Under the pieces are notes generated by a model that was not told the origin of the DNA, did not search any database, and saw only the letters and a program-made list of their open reading frames with translations. A DNA stretch of 64,000 nt from Diphasiastrum complanatum (taxonomy: Eukaryota; Streptophyta; Lycopodiopsida; Lycopodiales; Lycopodiaceae), in the NCBI GenBank assembly GCA_029204225.1, contig CM055092.1:71055472-71119471 (forward strand), in the 5' to 3' direction. Made by a program: the position numbers and the translations under genes. Shown piece by piece: positions 1-9,928 of this stretch (the first letter of the stretch is position 1; the number at the start of each line of letters is the position of its first letter).

Positions 1-472
1 TTCGCAGGATGAGCTTCTTGCTGACCCAGAGAACTGTTGCTCCTGATGCGATGGTGCATCCTCCTAACACGCTTTTGCAATCATCCTTGAGGGATGCCCA
101 GCTAGCATCGCTGTAGGAAAGCATCCTGAAACCTGCATCACGACAATAATACAACCCGTAATTCCTCGTTAATTGAAGATATTGCAAAATGCGTTTTGCA
201 ATCTTCCAATGTGTCGAGCCTGGATTCGTGCAGAATTGGCTCATCCTGAATACTGCATAAGCAATATCAGGACGTGTGTTGTCTGCAAGGTACATCAGTG
301 ATCCTATCAGCTTCCTGTAAGGTGTGAGCTGCATCTGTTCTCTCTCTTCCTCAGTCTTTGGACAGTCATCATTTGTCAGCACCGTCCCTACGAGCATTGG
401 AGTATCTGCTCCTTTGCAGTTCAGCATCCCAAAGTCCCCTAGGATCTTCTAGGTGTATCTGGACTGGTGAAA
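1..472 (-). pseudogene. Ty1/copia RT C-terminus and RNase H fragment
   Basis: Read on the minus strand, this gives the copia stretch linking the end of reverse transcriptase to RNase H: 'YFHQSRYT', then 'GSLMYLADNTRPDIAYAV', 'THWKIAKRILQYL', and the RNase H segment 'SYSDASWASLKDDCKSV' ending in 'VSKKL'. These are the usual copia landmarks in the usual order. A TAG at 449-451 stands where the family normally has an arginine codon, so the copy is dead. No other stop is seen before the sequence leaves the window. The upstream part of the element is missing, because the palindromic Penelope-like unit begins at about 473. It is not a host gene. Confidence 0.9.
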
Positions 473-490
473 GTACGTAACAGAGCCCAT

Positions 491-512
491 GAGAGAGAGA
501 GAGAGAGAGAGA
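491..512. repeat. (GA)11 microsatellite in left arm
   Basis: Eleven GA units lie between the arm sequence and the shared 'AACCCACCAAC' block. This is the short counterpart, in inverted orientation, of the very long CT tract at the right end of the same unit. Confidence 0.95.
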
Positions 513-551
513 ACCCACCAACCATACCCAGAGCTAGCAAAGTTTCTCAGA

Positions 552-589
552 GGGCAGTTAGCACCCCCGAGATGGAGTGCTAACTGCCC
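552..589. other. Perfect 13-bp hairpin 3' of the left RT copy
   Basis: A 13-bp perfect inverted repeat (552-564 against 577-589) with a 12-nt loop. The stem contains GTTAGC. It overlaps the stop of the minus-strand RT reading frame and lies before the CT tail. A related but diverged hairpin stands at the same place beside the right copy (2132-2160), so it may be a 3' recognition structure. Confidence 0.7.
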
Positions 590-1380
590 ACCAAAAGAAA
601 TTTAGCATTTTTTGGTAAAGTAAACTTGAGCCCAGGGAACAATTCATGTAGAAACAAGTTGTTTGAAATTTCATACAATCTTCCTCTTGTGAAGCCGTTA
701 TTTTGAAAAGCAAGAACAATGTTTTTGACCTCATCCATAAAGGAGACCTGTTCGCTACAACAGTACATGGCAGCAATAGTTTGAGCGACAATCACTTTAT
801 ACGAGTTCATAATTGGCCTATTGGCAGTTAAGTGTATATACTGAAAAAACAAAAACGGAAATTCCCGTCTTTTGTTAAAAAAATTTATATGAAACTTTCC
901 TGATAAAGAATCAAAGGTAGTGGTAATATTCAAAAAATTAACCGTGTTATCCAAAGCGTCTTCTTTTTCAATAGTGAGGTACTCCAAGGGATAGATCCAT
1001 AAGGCATTATCATCGATACGAGGTTGCTCCTTGTCTAGAAATACAAGAGTATCTATGTTGTTTATGAAACAAATATCATCAATATAACGGAAAGTGTGCT
1101 TGAAGGCACGTAGGTATTCCATTTTTCCAAGCCTGGCCAGTCTTTTCATAGAATGTATTCCAAAGAATGATAGATACCAGTTACACCAAGTAGGGGAACA
1201 GGCAAAACCCATAGGAATACCACAGACCTGTTTCCAGGTCCTATTTCCTAATCTTCCTATGCAATTGTCAATCAGTATATCATTATACTGGCAAAGAGGT
1301 TCTATGTCAATCACAGTCCAATTATTAGTCTGATTGGTCACCCATTTCCAGTCAAATTGCTTAAGGCTTGATTGAGACAT
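580..1380 (-). pseudogene. Penelope-like reverse transcriptase, 5'-truncated (left copy)
   Basis: An open frame of 266 residues with RT motifs: 'GIPMGFACSP' (residues 54-63, RT motif 4 type) and 'RYIDD' (98-102), the catalytic YXDD box. After the box come 'WIYPLEYLTIEK' and 'NKRREFPF'. This order resembles RT_like proteins of Penelope-like and related retroelements in animals and protists, and differs from copia, gypsy or plant L1 RT. The fingers and first catalytic aspartate motif are missing at the N-terminus, and no GIY-YIG endonuclease is visible, so the copy is a fragment although its frame is open. The start at 1380 is only the first ATG and lies at the junction with the inverted copy. 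Assignment to Penelope-like elements rests on motif recall; the exact clade is uncertain. Confidence 0.6.
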
Positions 1381-1419
1381 TCAAAATGTAATGGGATAAA
1401 AGCAATCACACAAATGGCA

Positions 1420-2086
1420 TTTAATTTACTCTATGATTGGAATGATCTCCTTATTGATAACTGTATCGTCAGATTAGGGAACAAGACTTGGAGACAAATA
1501 CGTGGTATACCTGTGGGTTTTTCGTGTTCACCAACCTGGTGTAATTGGTATTTATCCTTCTTTTAAGCACAATTTATAAAAAGACTTGCCAAATTAGGCC
1601 ATACCACTTTTATGAATAACTTCTTACACTCATTTAGATATATTGATGACTTTTGTTTCATCAATAACCCCTGCATTGAGCTCTTTATGGATAAAACACA
1701 AGTAAGAACTCCTAAAAACCCATTCTGGATCTACCCTCTAGACTTTCTAGAAATAGAAAAAAAAAACATCAGAGGAAAACTCTACCAACTTTTCAAATAT
1801 ATCCGTTGCCTTTGATTAAAATTCTGGTCTGACACACCTCTCAAAGTTTGACAAAAGAAGAGAATTACCTTTTCCATTTCGACAATATATACATCTGACT
1901 TTGAATAGACCAATCTATAATTCATATAAGGTGATTGTTTCATAGGTCACTGCTGCAATGTACTGTTGTAACAAACAAAATACGTTCTTAAAAGAAGTCA
2001 GAATTTTGATCGATGCCTTTCAAAAAAATGGATTTATGAGGGATAAACTATGTCTTATCATCAATAATTTACTGATCTTTCCAAGT
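1420..2086 (+). pseudogene. Penelope-like reverse transcriptase, decayed (right copy)
   Basis: The plus strand carries the same protein in pieces. 'DLLIDNCIVRLGNKTW' and 'GIPVGFSCSPTWCNWYLSFF' are followed by a stop near 1563. 'FRYIDDFCFINN' follows, and after a frameshift near 1770 come 'FDKRRELPF', 'NRPIYNSYKVIV' and 'DAFQKNGF'. Each piece lines up with the left copy in the same order, but with many substitutions, so the copies separated long ago or came from different family members. Several stops and at least one frameshift make it non-functional. It points away from the left copy and ends in its own hairpin and CT tract. Confidence 0.65.
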
Positions 2087-2131
2087 TTGTCGTACTCTTT
2101 ATCTCATAATGTTGATTGTCTTCTGGCAGGT

Positions 2132-2160
2132 AGTTAGCTATCCCTTACGGAGAGCTAACT
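2132..2160. other. Hairpin 3' of the right RT copy
   Basis: AGTTAGCT (2132-2139) pairs with AGCTAACT (2153-2160). It is the diverged counterpart of the hairpin at 552-589, at the same distance from the RT frame and the CT tract. Confidence 0.55.
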
Positions 2161-2199
2161 GCCCCCAAAGGGATTCACTAACTGAGGGACAGTTGGTGG

Positions 2200-2399
<200 letters not shown>

Positions 2400-2465
2400 G
2401 GGATCTGTTACGTACATATATCACTCTATTTGCTTCGCAAGCCTCTGTAGAATGCAAATGTCGCA

Positions 2466-3939
2466 TACTAACCCCTATTTACTTGTTGGGGCATAAGAAA
2501 AATGCCTTGCTATGATAGAAGACCCCACTTATGAAAAAAAGTTTTTTTAAAAAAAGTGGTGGGAAAGTTGGTAGTCTCTCCAAGGGCCAAGATCTGTGCA
2601 CATTTTGAACAGTCAATCTAATGGTGAGCAGCAATTTGCACTTAGTACACCTTAGTGTCCTCTGGTGCTATAAAGAGGGAAGTCACAAAACCCTATTCAC
2701 TTTTCCTCATACTTTCTTGTTTTTTTTTCTCTCTCTCTCCTTCAACCCTACTCTACTGGTGCTTTTATGTATTGTGATTGCAATCGAAGAGGAATACTCG
2801 TGAATGCTATGGGATGTGCAATCGTGTGAACGATACTGCAACCTAAGGTGAGAATGGTATGAGGAATGCTAGCTCGCTGATACTAAAGGTTGTGTACTAT
2901 GCTTTATGATTATGAATGGATGCTTACAACTTGCTGTGATTACCATTGTGTAGTAGCAAGTTGTGACTTGCAAATCTGTGATTCGGCATTCTTACAAGCA
3001 AACGCTACCTCAAGGAGCAATAGTGGGCACCTTTACAGGTAATTTTTTCTACCAAAAATTGAGTTTTGGTTGGTGCTGGACAGTGATCCATGTGTATACC
3101 ATAAATAGCACTGATTTTTGTTGATAAGTAGTCACTGGCCAACGCTATCTGTATAGTGGAATGGGCCGCTGGCCAGCGCTCCTTTTTTAGTGTAAAATCC
3201 ATGTTACTATAGCGATGAAGCATGGCCTTGCATGCATGCATATTTCCACGCATTTTACAGTATGTAAGAATTGAGAAAGTGCGATGGACCGCTGGCCTTG
3301 CTTATGGTTTCCAGATATAACAATGATGGATACATATATGTTATTGATAAGAGCATTCCTGCTACTCCATTGGCTGTAGCTTGCTATGATTGGTTGCTCT
3401 GGATGGTTATATGATAGATTGCTGCCTCTGATAAAGAGTAGAATGACTTCTAAGAAGTGTAAACATAAAGGAAGCTTGGTGTGATTGTTTCTCCCTGAGA
3501 AGACGTATGCACAGAACATGAATATCTGTATGATGTGAGTATTGTGGGGAAGGAATCGCTCTCGAATAAAGTTAAATGATAAGCTAGTAATCTGCGGCTA
3601 AATGATGGATTAACTATTGCTAACGACTGTGAGGGTGATAGAAGTACTATACGCTTAGCACAATACTTTCGGTTGGAATCTTCTAGCACGTAGGTGATTT
3701 GTTAAAACAGCTGCAGATGGATAATTCGCAAGAGATGACTTCGTCTATCATTCAGATACGATGCTATACGAAACTACACCAGTACGGTGGGTAGCCTTAC
3801 TCGTTACTACAAGAAGTCTTATCCATGCATGATAATTCTAAAATTTCTTCTTTTAAAAGTAGTAACTAATGAAGTTATAGAAGTTTGATCTTATGTACGT
3901 TAAAATAGACATGAGCTTGTATTTTTTTAAATAAGTTTG
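2466..3939. other. No gene recognised
   Basis: Only short, unconvincing open frames. A TATAAAGAGG string near 2668 and a pyrimidine-rich stretch near 2725 could come from an old LTR or promoter, but no coding sequence follows. A 12-bp palindrome CGCTGGCCAGCG lies at 3167-3178, and similar CTGGCC strings occur near 3134 and 3291. Confidence 0.5.
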
Positions 3940-4545
3940 CTTGCATCCTGTGTCCCAGTGTTGTTTGTAAGGTCACGTACTCATATAGAGCTTGACAAGG
4001 GTACACTTGAATGGCATGGATTTGCCCAAGCTGTTCGATGTTTGGACTCCCAGAAAACAGTTACGGGATATCCATGGGGGCTAGCATAGCACAGAAGTGC
4101 TCTAGTACCTAACGTTGTCACCATAATCATACCTCTAGCCATCAGTATAATGAAGGATAGTTGCCTACATGTAAAATGTAAATGTGGACCTAATACATTT
4201 CTTTTTCTCTTGTACTGATCGGTATGGCTTGTGCCCTGATACGGCTTCATTAAAGAGCAGAATGTATTGCTTAGTAATGAAGTAAATGATTGGGAAGATT
4301 GGACGTATTTTTTATAAATGCAATTTAGCTGATAAAGTAGTGAATCTTGTTTCGAACATGGATAACAACTGATGCTCAGCTATGACACATGACTTCCTCA
4401 CGCGACTAACTTGTGCGGTTTTGTTGTGTGGGATGGTGGCAGGTAACAGCTGGGTGTCTTAGAACTTGCTTCGCTTTATGGTACTTTGTATTGTACATAT
4501 ATTGGATTGTATGCTGCTGATTGAAGCCATTGCTTCTGAAGTGTG
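3940..4545 (+). repeat. Dispersed repeat family 1, copy A
   Basis: Shares blocks in the same order with copies at about 6040-6650 and 18940-20240: 'GGCATGGATTTGCCC', 'CTGATCGGTATGGC', 'GGGAAGATTGGAC', 'GATAACAACTGATGCTCAGC' and 'GACTTCCTCACGCGACTAAC', then 'CGGTTTTGTTGTGTGGGATG'. It is non-coding. The copies are diverged and their ends are not defined, so the element type (LTR, SINE-like or other) is unknown. Confidence 0.7.
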
Positions 4546-4629
4546 TTCTCTTATTGATGGTTGTTTGTTTGAATGCTCGGCCTTCTAGATCTGATAGCTT
4601 TTTGGCTACGTCAAACTATGACAAGGTAG

Positions 4630-4641
4630 GCTCTAATACCA
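4630..4641 (-). other. Possible iMet tRNA primer-binding site
   Basis: GCTCTAATACCA differs at one base from the complement of the plant initiator-Met primer site. A TG dinucleotide follows at 4643, as expected of an LTR end in minus orientation. No second LTR or coding region supports it. Confidence 0.3.
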
Positions 4642-4841
4642 CTGATGCGAAATTGGTTTGATGGATATGAGTCCAACGATGGACAAGTTCCAATGCATTT
4701 TTGTGTAGATGGAACAGGTGGTTCCTACCTCTTAGTGATGAATATCATGCGCCCTACTACATCGCTTCAAAATGATTAGTAGGTAGCGATTGCTTACTTG
4801 CCATCTTTTCGTAGGTATGAGTGCCTCTTCGCTTGCAGAGG

Positions 4842-5065
4842 GCAGCGATGGAAAAGCTACATTGTAGCGGTTTGGTTGCTTCAAACTAAAGCACTTATGA
4901 ATGCTTCTGTCCAGCGATGGACAACTAGCATGTTTTCTTTACTTTTGAAGATGGTCTTGGATGATTAATGGACTTTCTGTCCAGCGATGGACAACAAGCT
5001 CCATTGCTTCCTTGTTTTTGATACTATATATGAAAATACATACTTCTGTCCAACGATGGTCATTA
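4842..5065. repeat. Array of hairpin cores spaced about 69 bp
   Basis: A core close to TGTCCAGCGATGGACA (TGTCCA and TGGACA pair around a 4-nt loop) recurs at 4908-4923 and 4978-4993, with weaker forms at 4842-4852 and 5047-5062. Spacings are 69, 70 and 69 bp. A further core-like string lies at 4671-4685, out of phase. Around the two best cores the similarity extends to about 25 bp (CTTCTG before, ACAAC.AGC after); the roughly 45 bp between cores does not look related from unit to unit. No open frame crosses it convincingly. Confidence 0.6.
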
Positions 5066-5069
5066 GCTT

Positions 5070-5953
5070 CACCCATTTGATATTTTTAGAAGGTGTAATG
5101 GTTCATATGCTTTGTTGCAGAAAGCACACTTCCTCCTTTTTGAATGGTTGCTTTCTCACTCTCATACCTTCTATTATCCTACAATGGATAGAAAGAATGC
5201 TGAATGCTCACCTCTAATAATTAGTTGTACTCTCTGTTCTTACAAAGAACTGATATTCTCAAATGATGTTTTTTACGTTTCCAAGTCTCACTATACAATA
5301 CTAAATTGTTAATCGATGCATGTGATAATGTAGCATCATCTCCTACTACGTACGGCCTTTACCTTCCATGCTCTGGTTCATACTCGAACCGTGCATTACT
5401 CAAAGCAAAGGTATGTCACTGATTGAAACTTCATAAAGTAGACGATTTGACACATTCGGTGCACTTTATCTAAATGGTTTTTACTCTTTAACGTAGCTAT
5501 GGACTAAACAGACTATTTTTTTGTCATTATGATATAAAGAAAAACTTTTTGCAGAAAAACAACGATGGCAGCCTCTCAAGAAGCCTCGTCAACAAACATT
5601 CAAGTATGACTTCTCGTTATCAATTCATATATGAATTCTATGACGCACGAACAAGAATGGATTAAGTATTTTCTTACACCTTCACATTTGATACGTTTCA
5701 CCCTCTTTTTCGAAAGAAACAACGTTAGAAAAAAGGTAGTACTCCCAAAAAAAAGCAAAATTAATTAAACGATTCTTTGTCAGAAACCTAACAGTAGGAA
5801 CTCCAATAAAATGGTCTTAGATAGCATGGAAATGCGTAAGATATGCAGTTTTTACGAAGGGTTAGAATGGCACAAATCTGCCCTAACACCTAGTAAAAGT
5901 TTTGGAAATTTCTTACTAAAAACCGATCATGTCTATCAGAAATAGTGTCCATA
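5070..5953. other. No gene recognised
   Basis: AT-rich sequence with only short open frames and no protein motif that I can identify. Confidence 0.5.
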
Positions 5954-5994
5954 TACCAAGATTGTTATATTATCTATGTATAACAATCTTGGTA
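5954..5994. other. Perfect 16-bp hairpin with 9-nt loop
   Basis: 5954-5969 pairs perfectly with 5979-5994 (TACCAAGATTGTTATA and its complement). It is isolated between non-coding stretches. It may be the relic of a small fold-back element; nothing shows that it is transcribed. Confidence 0.75.
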
Positions 5995-6039
5995 ATAATT
6001 AACCCCACCCTTTTTAAGTATTACTTTAGACTTCTAGTG

Positions 6040-6650
6040 CGATACAACTGAAAAGCGTGGATATGCTTAGGAGTATGGACAACATGCATGACATACCTTG
6101 CTCTGCAAGGGTCACTTGGGTTAGCATGGCATGGATTTGCCCTAATACCAGCACACATGTCTACATCAAGTCTTTTGGCTTAGCAACTTAAAAACGGTTC
6201 AAACTTTTCATACTCTTGTACTACTAAAAATGAACTGATATGGACCAACTGATCGTAAGCTGATCAGCATGGCACTTGCCGTAATATGGTGATATAACGG
6301 CTTGGCCTATCGCCAAAAACACTGTTTGTTTGGGAAGACTGGACTATATTTTTTTAAAAATGCTATGCAAAGCTGTTAAGTAGTATAATTTCTTTTAGAC
6401 ATGAATAACAACTGTCGTTCAGCCATGACACATGTCTTCCTCACCGAACTAACTTGAGCGGTTTTGTTTTTTGGGATGGTGGCAGGTATCAACTGTGGAC
6501 GTCTTGAAAGTGGTTATGCTTTATGGTGCTTTTTAGTACTGTATTTTACTTTTCAGCTATACTTTACCTTGTTGGATTATGAATAAAGGCTTTAAAAAGC
6601 TTCAGTCTTGCTTTGTCAAGAGGAACTAAGTGCAGTCTTGTATCTCTCTC
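6040..6650 (+). repeat. Dispersed repeat family 1, copy B
   Basis: Same block order as copies A and C: 'GGCATGGATTTGCCC', 'CTGATCAGCATGGCAC', 'GGGAAGACTGGAC', 'GAATAACAACTG', 'GGGATGGTGGCAGG', and a 3' block 'GTTGGATTATGAATAAAGGC' followed by 'AGTCTTGCTTTGTCAAGAG', which copy C also has. It ends about 110 bp before the unknown gene copy 1. Confidence 0.7.
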
Positions 6651-6760
6651 TCTATGCATCCTGGTGGTGTAAATCCAACTATTCCTTGGTTGGGATAGTA
6701 CTGAAGCTTTTACCTTTTATCTGATTCATAAGCTAATAAAGGTTTGTTTTTATGGTTTAG

Positions 6761-7885
6761 TCTACGGGATGGTTTAAGGATGCTACCTCTTTGGGTTATG
6801 GGGAGCCCCTTCCTCCACCTAACCATTTTGTTCAGACACTGATTTGTTGTATGAAAAGGGCCACTGAGATGCATAAATTTGTCATTAACACTGATAGGAC
6901 TACATGTTCTTCTGCTAGACCTGAGGATAAGATTCTTTGCCTGATTGATCTGCTTGAAACTATTGATTGGGTAAAGATTTATCTTGAGTTTGTTAAGAAG
7001 AAAGATACTTTGAGCTTAGTGGAGAATCTTTACAGTCGCCTTAATGATTTCGTTGAAAAATTTGATGAAGAGAAAAAGTTCTATAATATGCACATCAGAA
7101 AAGTGTCTATGTGCCTAGAAAATGAAAATGGTAGTACTACTACTATCCTTCCTCCTCCCATTTCTAATGCTTCTCTTTCGCTACATTCTTTAGTCTTTGC
7201 TGATGACCTTGATGAGAATAGTGCCTCTCAGCTCGAGATCTTTTCTCAAGACATTTGCGACATTGGTGACCTTTCTTCTTATGACTTTTGCCAATCTAAA
7301 AGTTGTCAAGTACTTTTTGTTCCTGGCAGAATTATTGAGTACAAATCCACCCTCACGTCTTATAAGCTTTGGAGTTAGCCTTCTGTCAATTTCCTTGCAC
7401 CCATCCCTATCGATCTTTGGATCATGATGACTCATTTGATAGAAAAAGAAATACAAGTCTGCAAGCTAGCCGCCCTGCATAAAAATCTTTCACTTGAGAC
7501 CCCTGTTTCTTTTTATACCATCATTCGTATGAACAAATTCAAGCCATCACATTGTCCCTCTGAGCAAACTTGGGCCAGAATTAGAGGTCACTTTGAAATC
7601 GGCTTCAATAGAATGAACCTACACCAAGCCAGAATTTGGAACTGGAAAAGGCCTTTTTTCAAGTGTAGATGTGGTGAAAAATGCAAAAATAGCTCTTCCA
7701 TCATTTGGTTTGACCATGCTATCTGCTTCATGATGAATAACCTAGCCAAGTTTTTTCCTAGTGCTTCCCTCCAAAATCAGATGAATGTATTATTCATGTG
7801 GCATCATAAACCTATTAGGGATGTAGTTGAGAAAACAAAATGTTTCTATTACCAAAGCTTTGCTAGCTTTCAGCCCTCACTCTGA
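6761..7885 (+). pseudogene. Unrecognised repeated protein gene, copy 1
   Basis: About 375 codons in one frame, broken by a single TAG at 7376-7378 that copy 2 replaces with a leucine codon ('FWSLPTVNF'). There is no good ATG; the frame opens right after 'GGTTTAG', which would serve as a plant 3' splice site, so this may be an internal or last exon. The first part is helical and acidic ('ILCLIDLLETIDWVKIYLEF'). The most conserved part, 'WARIRGHFEIGFNRMNLHQ', 'WNWKRPFFK' and a 'CRCGEKC' cysteine cluster, lies around residues 270-310 and might bind metal. I recognise no domain. An inverted copy lies at 9929-11180. It could be a host gene family or an element-encoded protein. Confidence 0.6.
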
Positions 7886-8060
7886 CGAAAATGTTCGCAG
7901 ACGCGAAAGTCAAAAGACACGAAGCAAAAATGTTCACGAGACCCCGACGAAAAGAAACGAACGCGAAAAATTCGCAAAAGAGAACTTTTCGCGGTACAGC
8001 GGGAGAAAGTCAGATGACGCGAAAGTCAAATGACTCAAAGCGACATAAAAATTGTTGCGA
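7886..8060. repeat. CGCGAAA-rich segment with 116-bp direct repeat
   Basis: 'GACGCGAAAGTCAAA' occurs at 7900-7914 and 8016-8030. Between the two copies, CGCGAAAA and TTTTCGCG form an 8-bp inverted repeat. CpG is much denser here than in the surrounding AT-rich DNA. It follows the point where copy 1 of the unknown protein stops matching copy 2. Confidence 0.55.
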
Positions 8061-8699
8061 CATCTTTTTCAACCCTCAAGCTCCAAAAATGATCAGCAAG
8101 ATCATGCAAGTACCAAGAAGTACAGATATCTGATCTGATATCATGACATCAGCAGATGCACTCTAGGTCGTGGCTAATCTGCCACTCTTGCAATTCGTGA
8201 TTAATTGTAGATGTTTAATCACCCTAATCTAGAAGTTACATGACGCGACAGTATACCTTCTTGTTGATGCATGATATAACAAGTCTAATGCTAGTAAGCA
8301 AGATAGACAGACAGGATACATAATAGAAGTCCGTTTGTGAGCGAGGCAAGTTTTGTAAGCAGGATCCATAGAGATCCAAGAAGTCCGCTAGTAAGTGAGA
8401 CATTACTCATGGGAGAGCGCCGCTTCTCTCACGCCAACGTGCTGTGTGGATCTGTCATACAGCGCACGAAAAACAAGAAGATCAATAGATGATATTGTAG
8501 CCATTACGCACATATCACTCTTATCTTGTCTGATCTTGAATGAATTGTTGTCCACCATCGTTTGTGTGTGTGTGTCTCATTCACTCATTTTATTAACTGG
8601 TTGAATTTTGTTGAATGTTGTGTTAATCAAAACGTAGATCAGCAGTGTCTGTCTATATTCTGGAGGACTGTAGGAATGATACAACTGTAGTGACCAGCA
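8061..8699. other. No gene recognised
   Basis: Non-coding. A short GT run lies near 8563, and an 'AGAAGTCCG' string is duplicated near 8327 and 8379. Confidence 0.45.
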
Positions 8700-8909
8700 A
8701 TCATACCTTAAATCCATCTGAATATCCTTGCCATCTCGTTGCTTCCATTTGGTGATGCTAGCTACATTAGCCTCCGGCTTGACTTTGGTACCATCAACTA
8801 TGTCCCACAGTTCCTTAGCTAGTAGAACGACCTTCATCTTGAGCTTCTAGAGATGGTAGTTCTCTCCATCGAGCTTATCAATTAGAGAAGAACTAGAAGT
8901 AGAATCCAT
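8700..8909 (-). pseudogene. Ty1/copia gag N-terminal fragment
   Basis: The frame starts with ATG at 8909-8907 and reads 'MDSTSSSSLIDKLDGENYHL', then a TAG where copia gags have tryptophan, then 'KLKMKVVLLAKELWDIVDG' and 'ITKWKQRDGK'. This is the UBN2/copia gag signature. It decays after about 70 codons. The primer site and LTR lie directly upstream in the expected order, so this is the 5' end of one element whose pol and 3' LTR are missing. Confidence 0.85.
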
Positions 8910-9040
8910 TTTGGTGTAGTAGTGATATCATTGGTAGAAACAACAATAACGAGATACTGTTGGCTACGCACTTGCTGAGATGAAGTCTTGGTAGAAACAA
9001 GACTGAATCCATAATGGAAATGCAAATTATTGAGACACCC

Positions 9041-9052
9041 GCTCTGATACCA
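9041..9052 (-). other. Primer-binding site (initiator-Met tRNA)
   Basis: The minus strand reads TGGTATCAGAGC, the plant copia primer site, directly after the LTR terminus. Confidence 0.9.
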
Positions 9053-9541
9053 TGTAGGATTTTGGTGGATTCAAAGATGATCGACTTGTACGGATTAGTA
9101 GAGATCTGATAGAGACAGAATCTCTGATACCAAATTGGAAATCAGCGGAAATGTGTTGCAACGGAAGTGGAGCAGGTGGTGAAGTGGATCAGAAGTGCAG
9201 TAGTTACCAGCAAAGCAAGTTCAAGATGGATCGAATAACTACAATGCATAATAGAACAAAATAGTAGTGTAGACACAAAAATGCACTCTGATGATAATCA
9301 AAACTGAGTACAAGAGCTTCAAGCTAGCACAAATCAGTGGGCGCTAATCAATCTTTAGTTGAGTTCGTTGATGGCTAAATTAAAAACTCGAAAAACTGAA
9401 CTTGACTATTTACAATGCCTACAGGATGATAACCTGATCAGAGTGTTGCCTCCATTAGATCTTCCTTGATGATTGGAGATCAGATGATCTGTACATTGAA
9501 AGCTTACATTGGCCTACTTAATTAACTACATTTGTCCTACA
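9053..9541 (-). mobile_element. Copia 5' LTR (489 bp)
   Basis: The boundaries are set by the primer site on one side and by short inverted ends on the other: TGTAGGA at 9053 and TCCTACA ending at 9541. With the gag start at 8909 this gives LTR, primer site and gag in order on the minus strand. No second copy is in the window, so the element is truncated. Confidence 0.75.
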
Positions 9542-9599
9542 GTAGGTAGCCGTCGTTTTACAATGAATGTCTGTACAGAAGTAGGCGGACTGTCAACGT

Positions 9600-9885
9600 C
9601 GTGACATGGGTTGGATTTTCGAGTTGACAATACAAAGGGTCGGATCTATACACTGTGAACCAAGGTTCGAAAAAGTTAGACCCGATCCGATCCGATCCAA
9701 GGTCGAGAACATGCCCGGATAAATTTAGACCCGATCCGATCAAGGGTTGAAGATGCTCGAAAAATTTAAAACTGATCCGACCCGTCCCAAGGTCGAAAAA
9801 ATTTCTCTTTGACAAGAATGACATTTGTCGAAAATAGGCTTGGGTCAGAAAAATTCGATCATGGAAAATCGAGCCTCCTCTATTT
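9600..9885. repeat. Degenerate GATCCGA / TCGAAAAA repeat
   Basis: Strings such as 'GACCCGATCCGATC', 'CCAAGGTCGA' and 'TCGAAAAA' recur at irregular spacing of roughly 55-60 bp. 'GAGTTGACAATACAAAGGGTC' read in reverse complement closely matches a segment at about 24390-24411 in the larger array, so the two loci share an origin. Confidence 0.5.
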
Positions 9886-9928
9886 TTGTAGTTTTTCAAG
9901 AATAAGTATAAACATGTTTTTTTTTTCA

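Noticed and set aside
3005-3250. CTGGCC/CCAGCG strings as part of the 69-bp hairpin array
   Set aside because: Spacing is irregular and the cores differ; the resemblance is too weak to join them.
4842-5065. CRISPR-like spacing of palindromic cores and dissimilar spacers
   Set aside because: Only four cores, two of them degenerate, no cas genes, and a plant nuclear context. Reported instead as a hairpin array of unknown origin.
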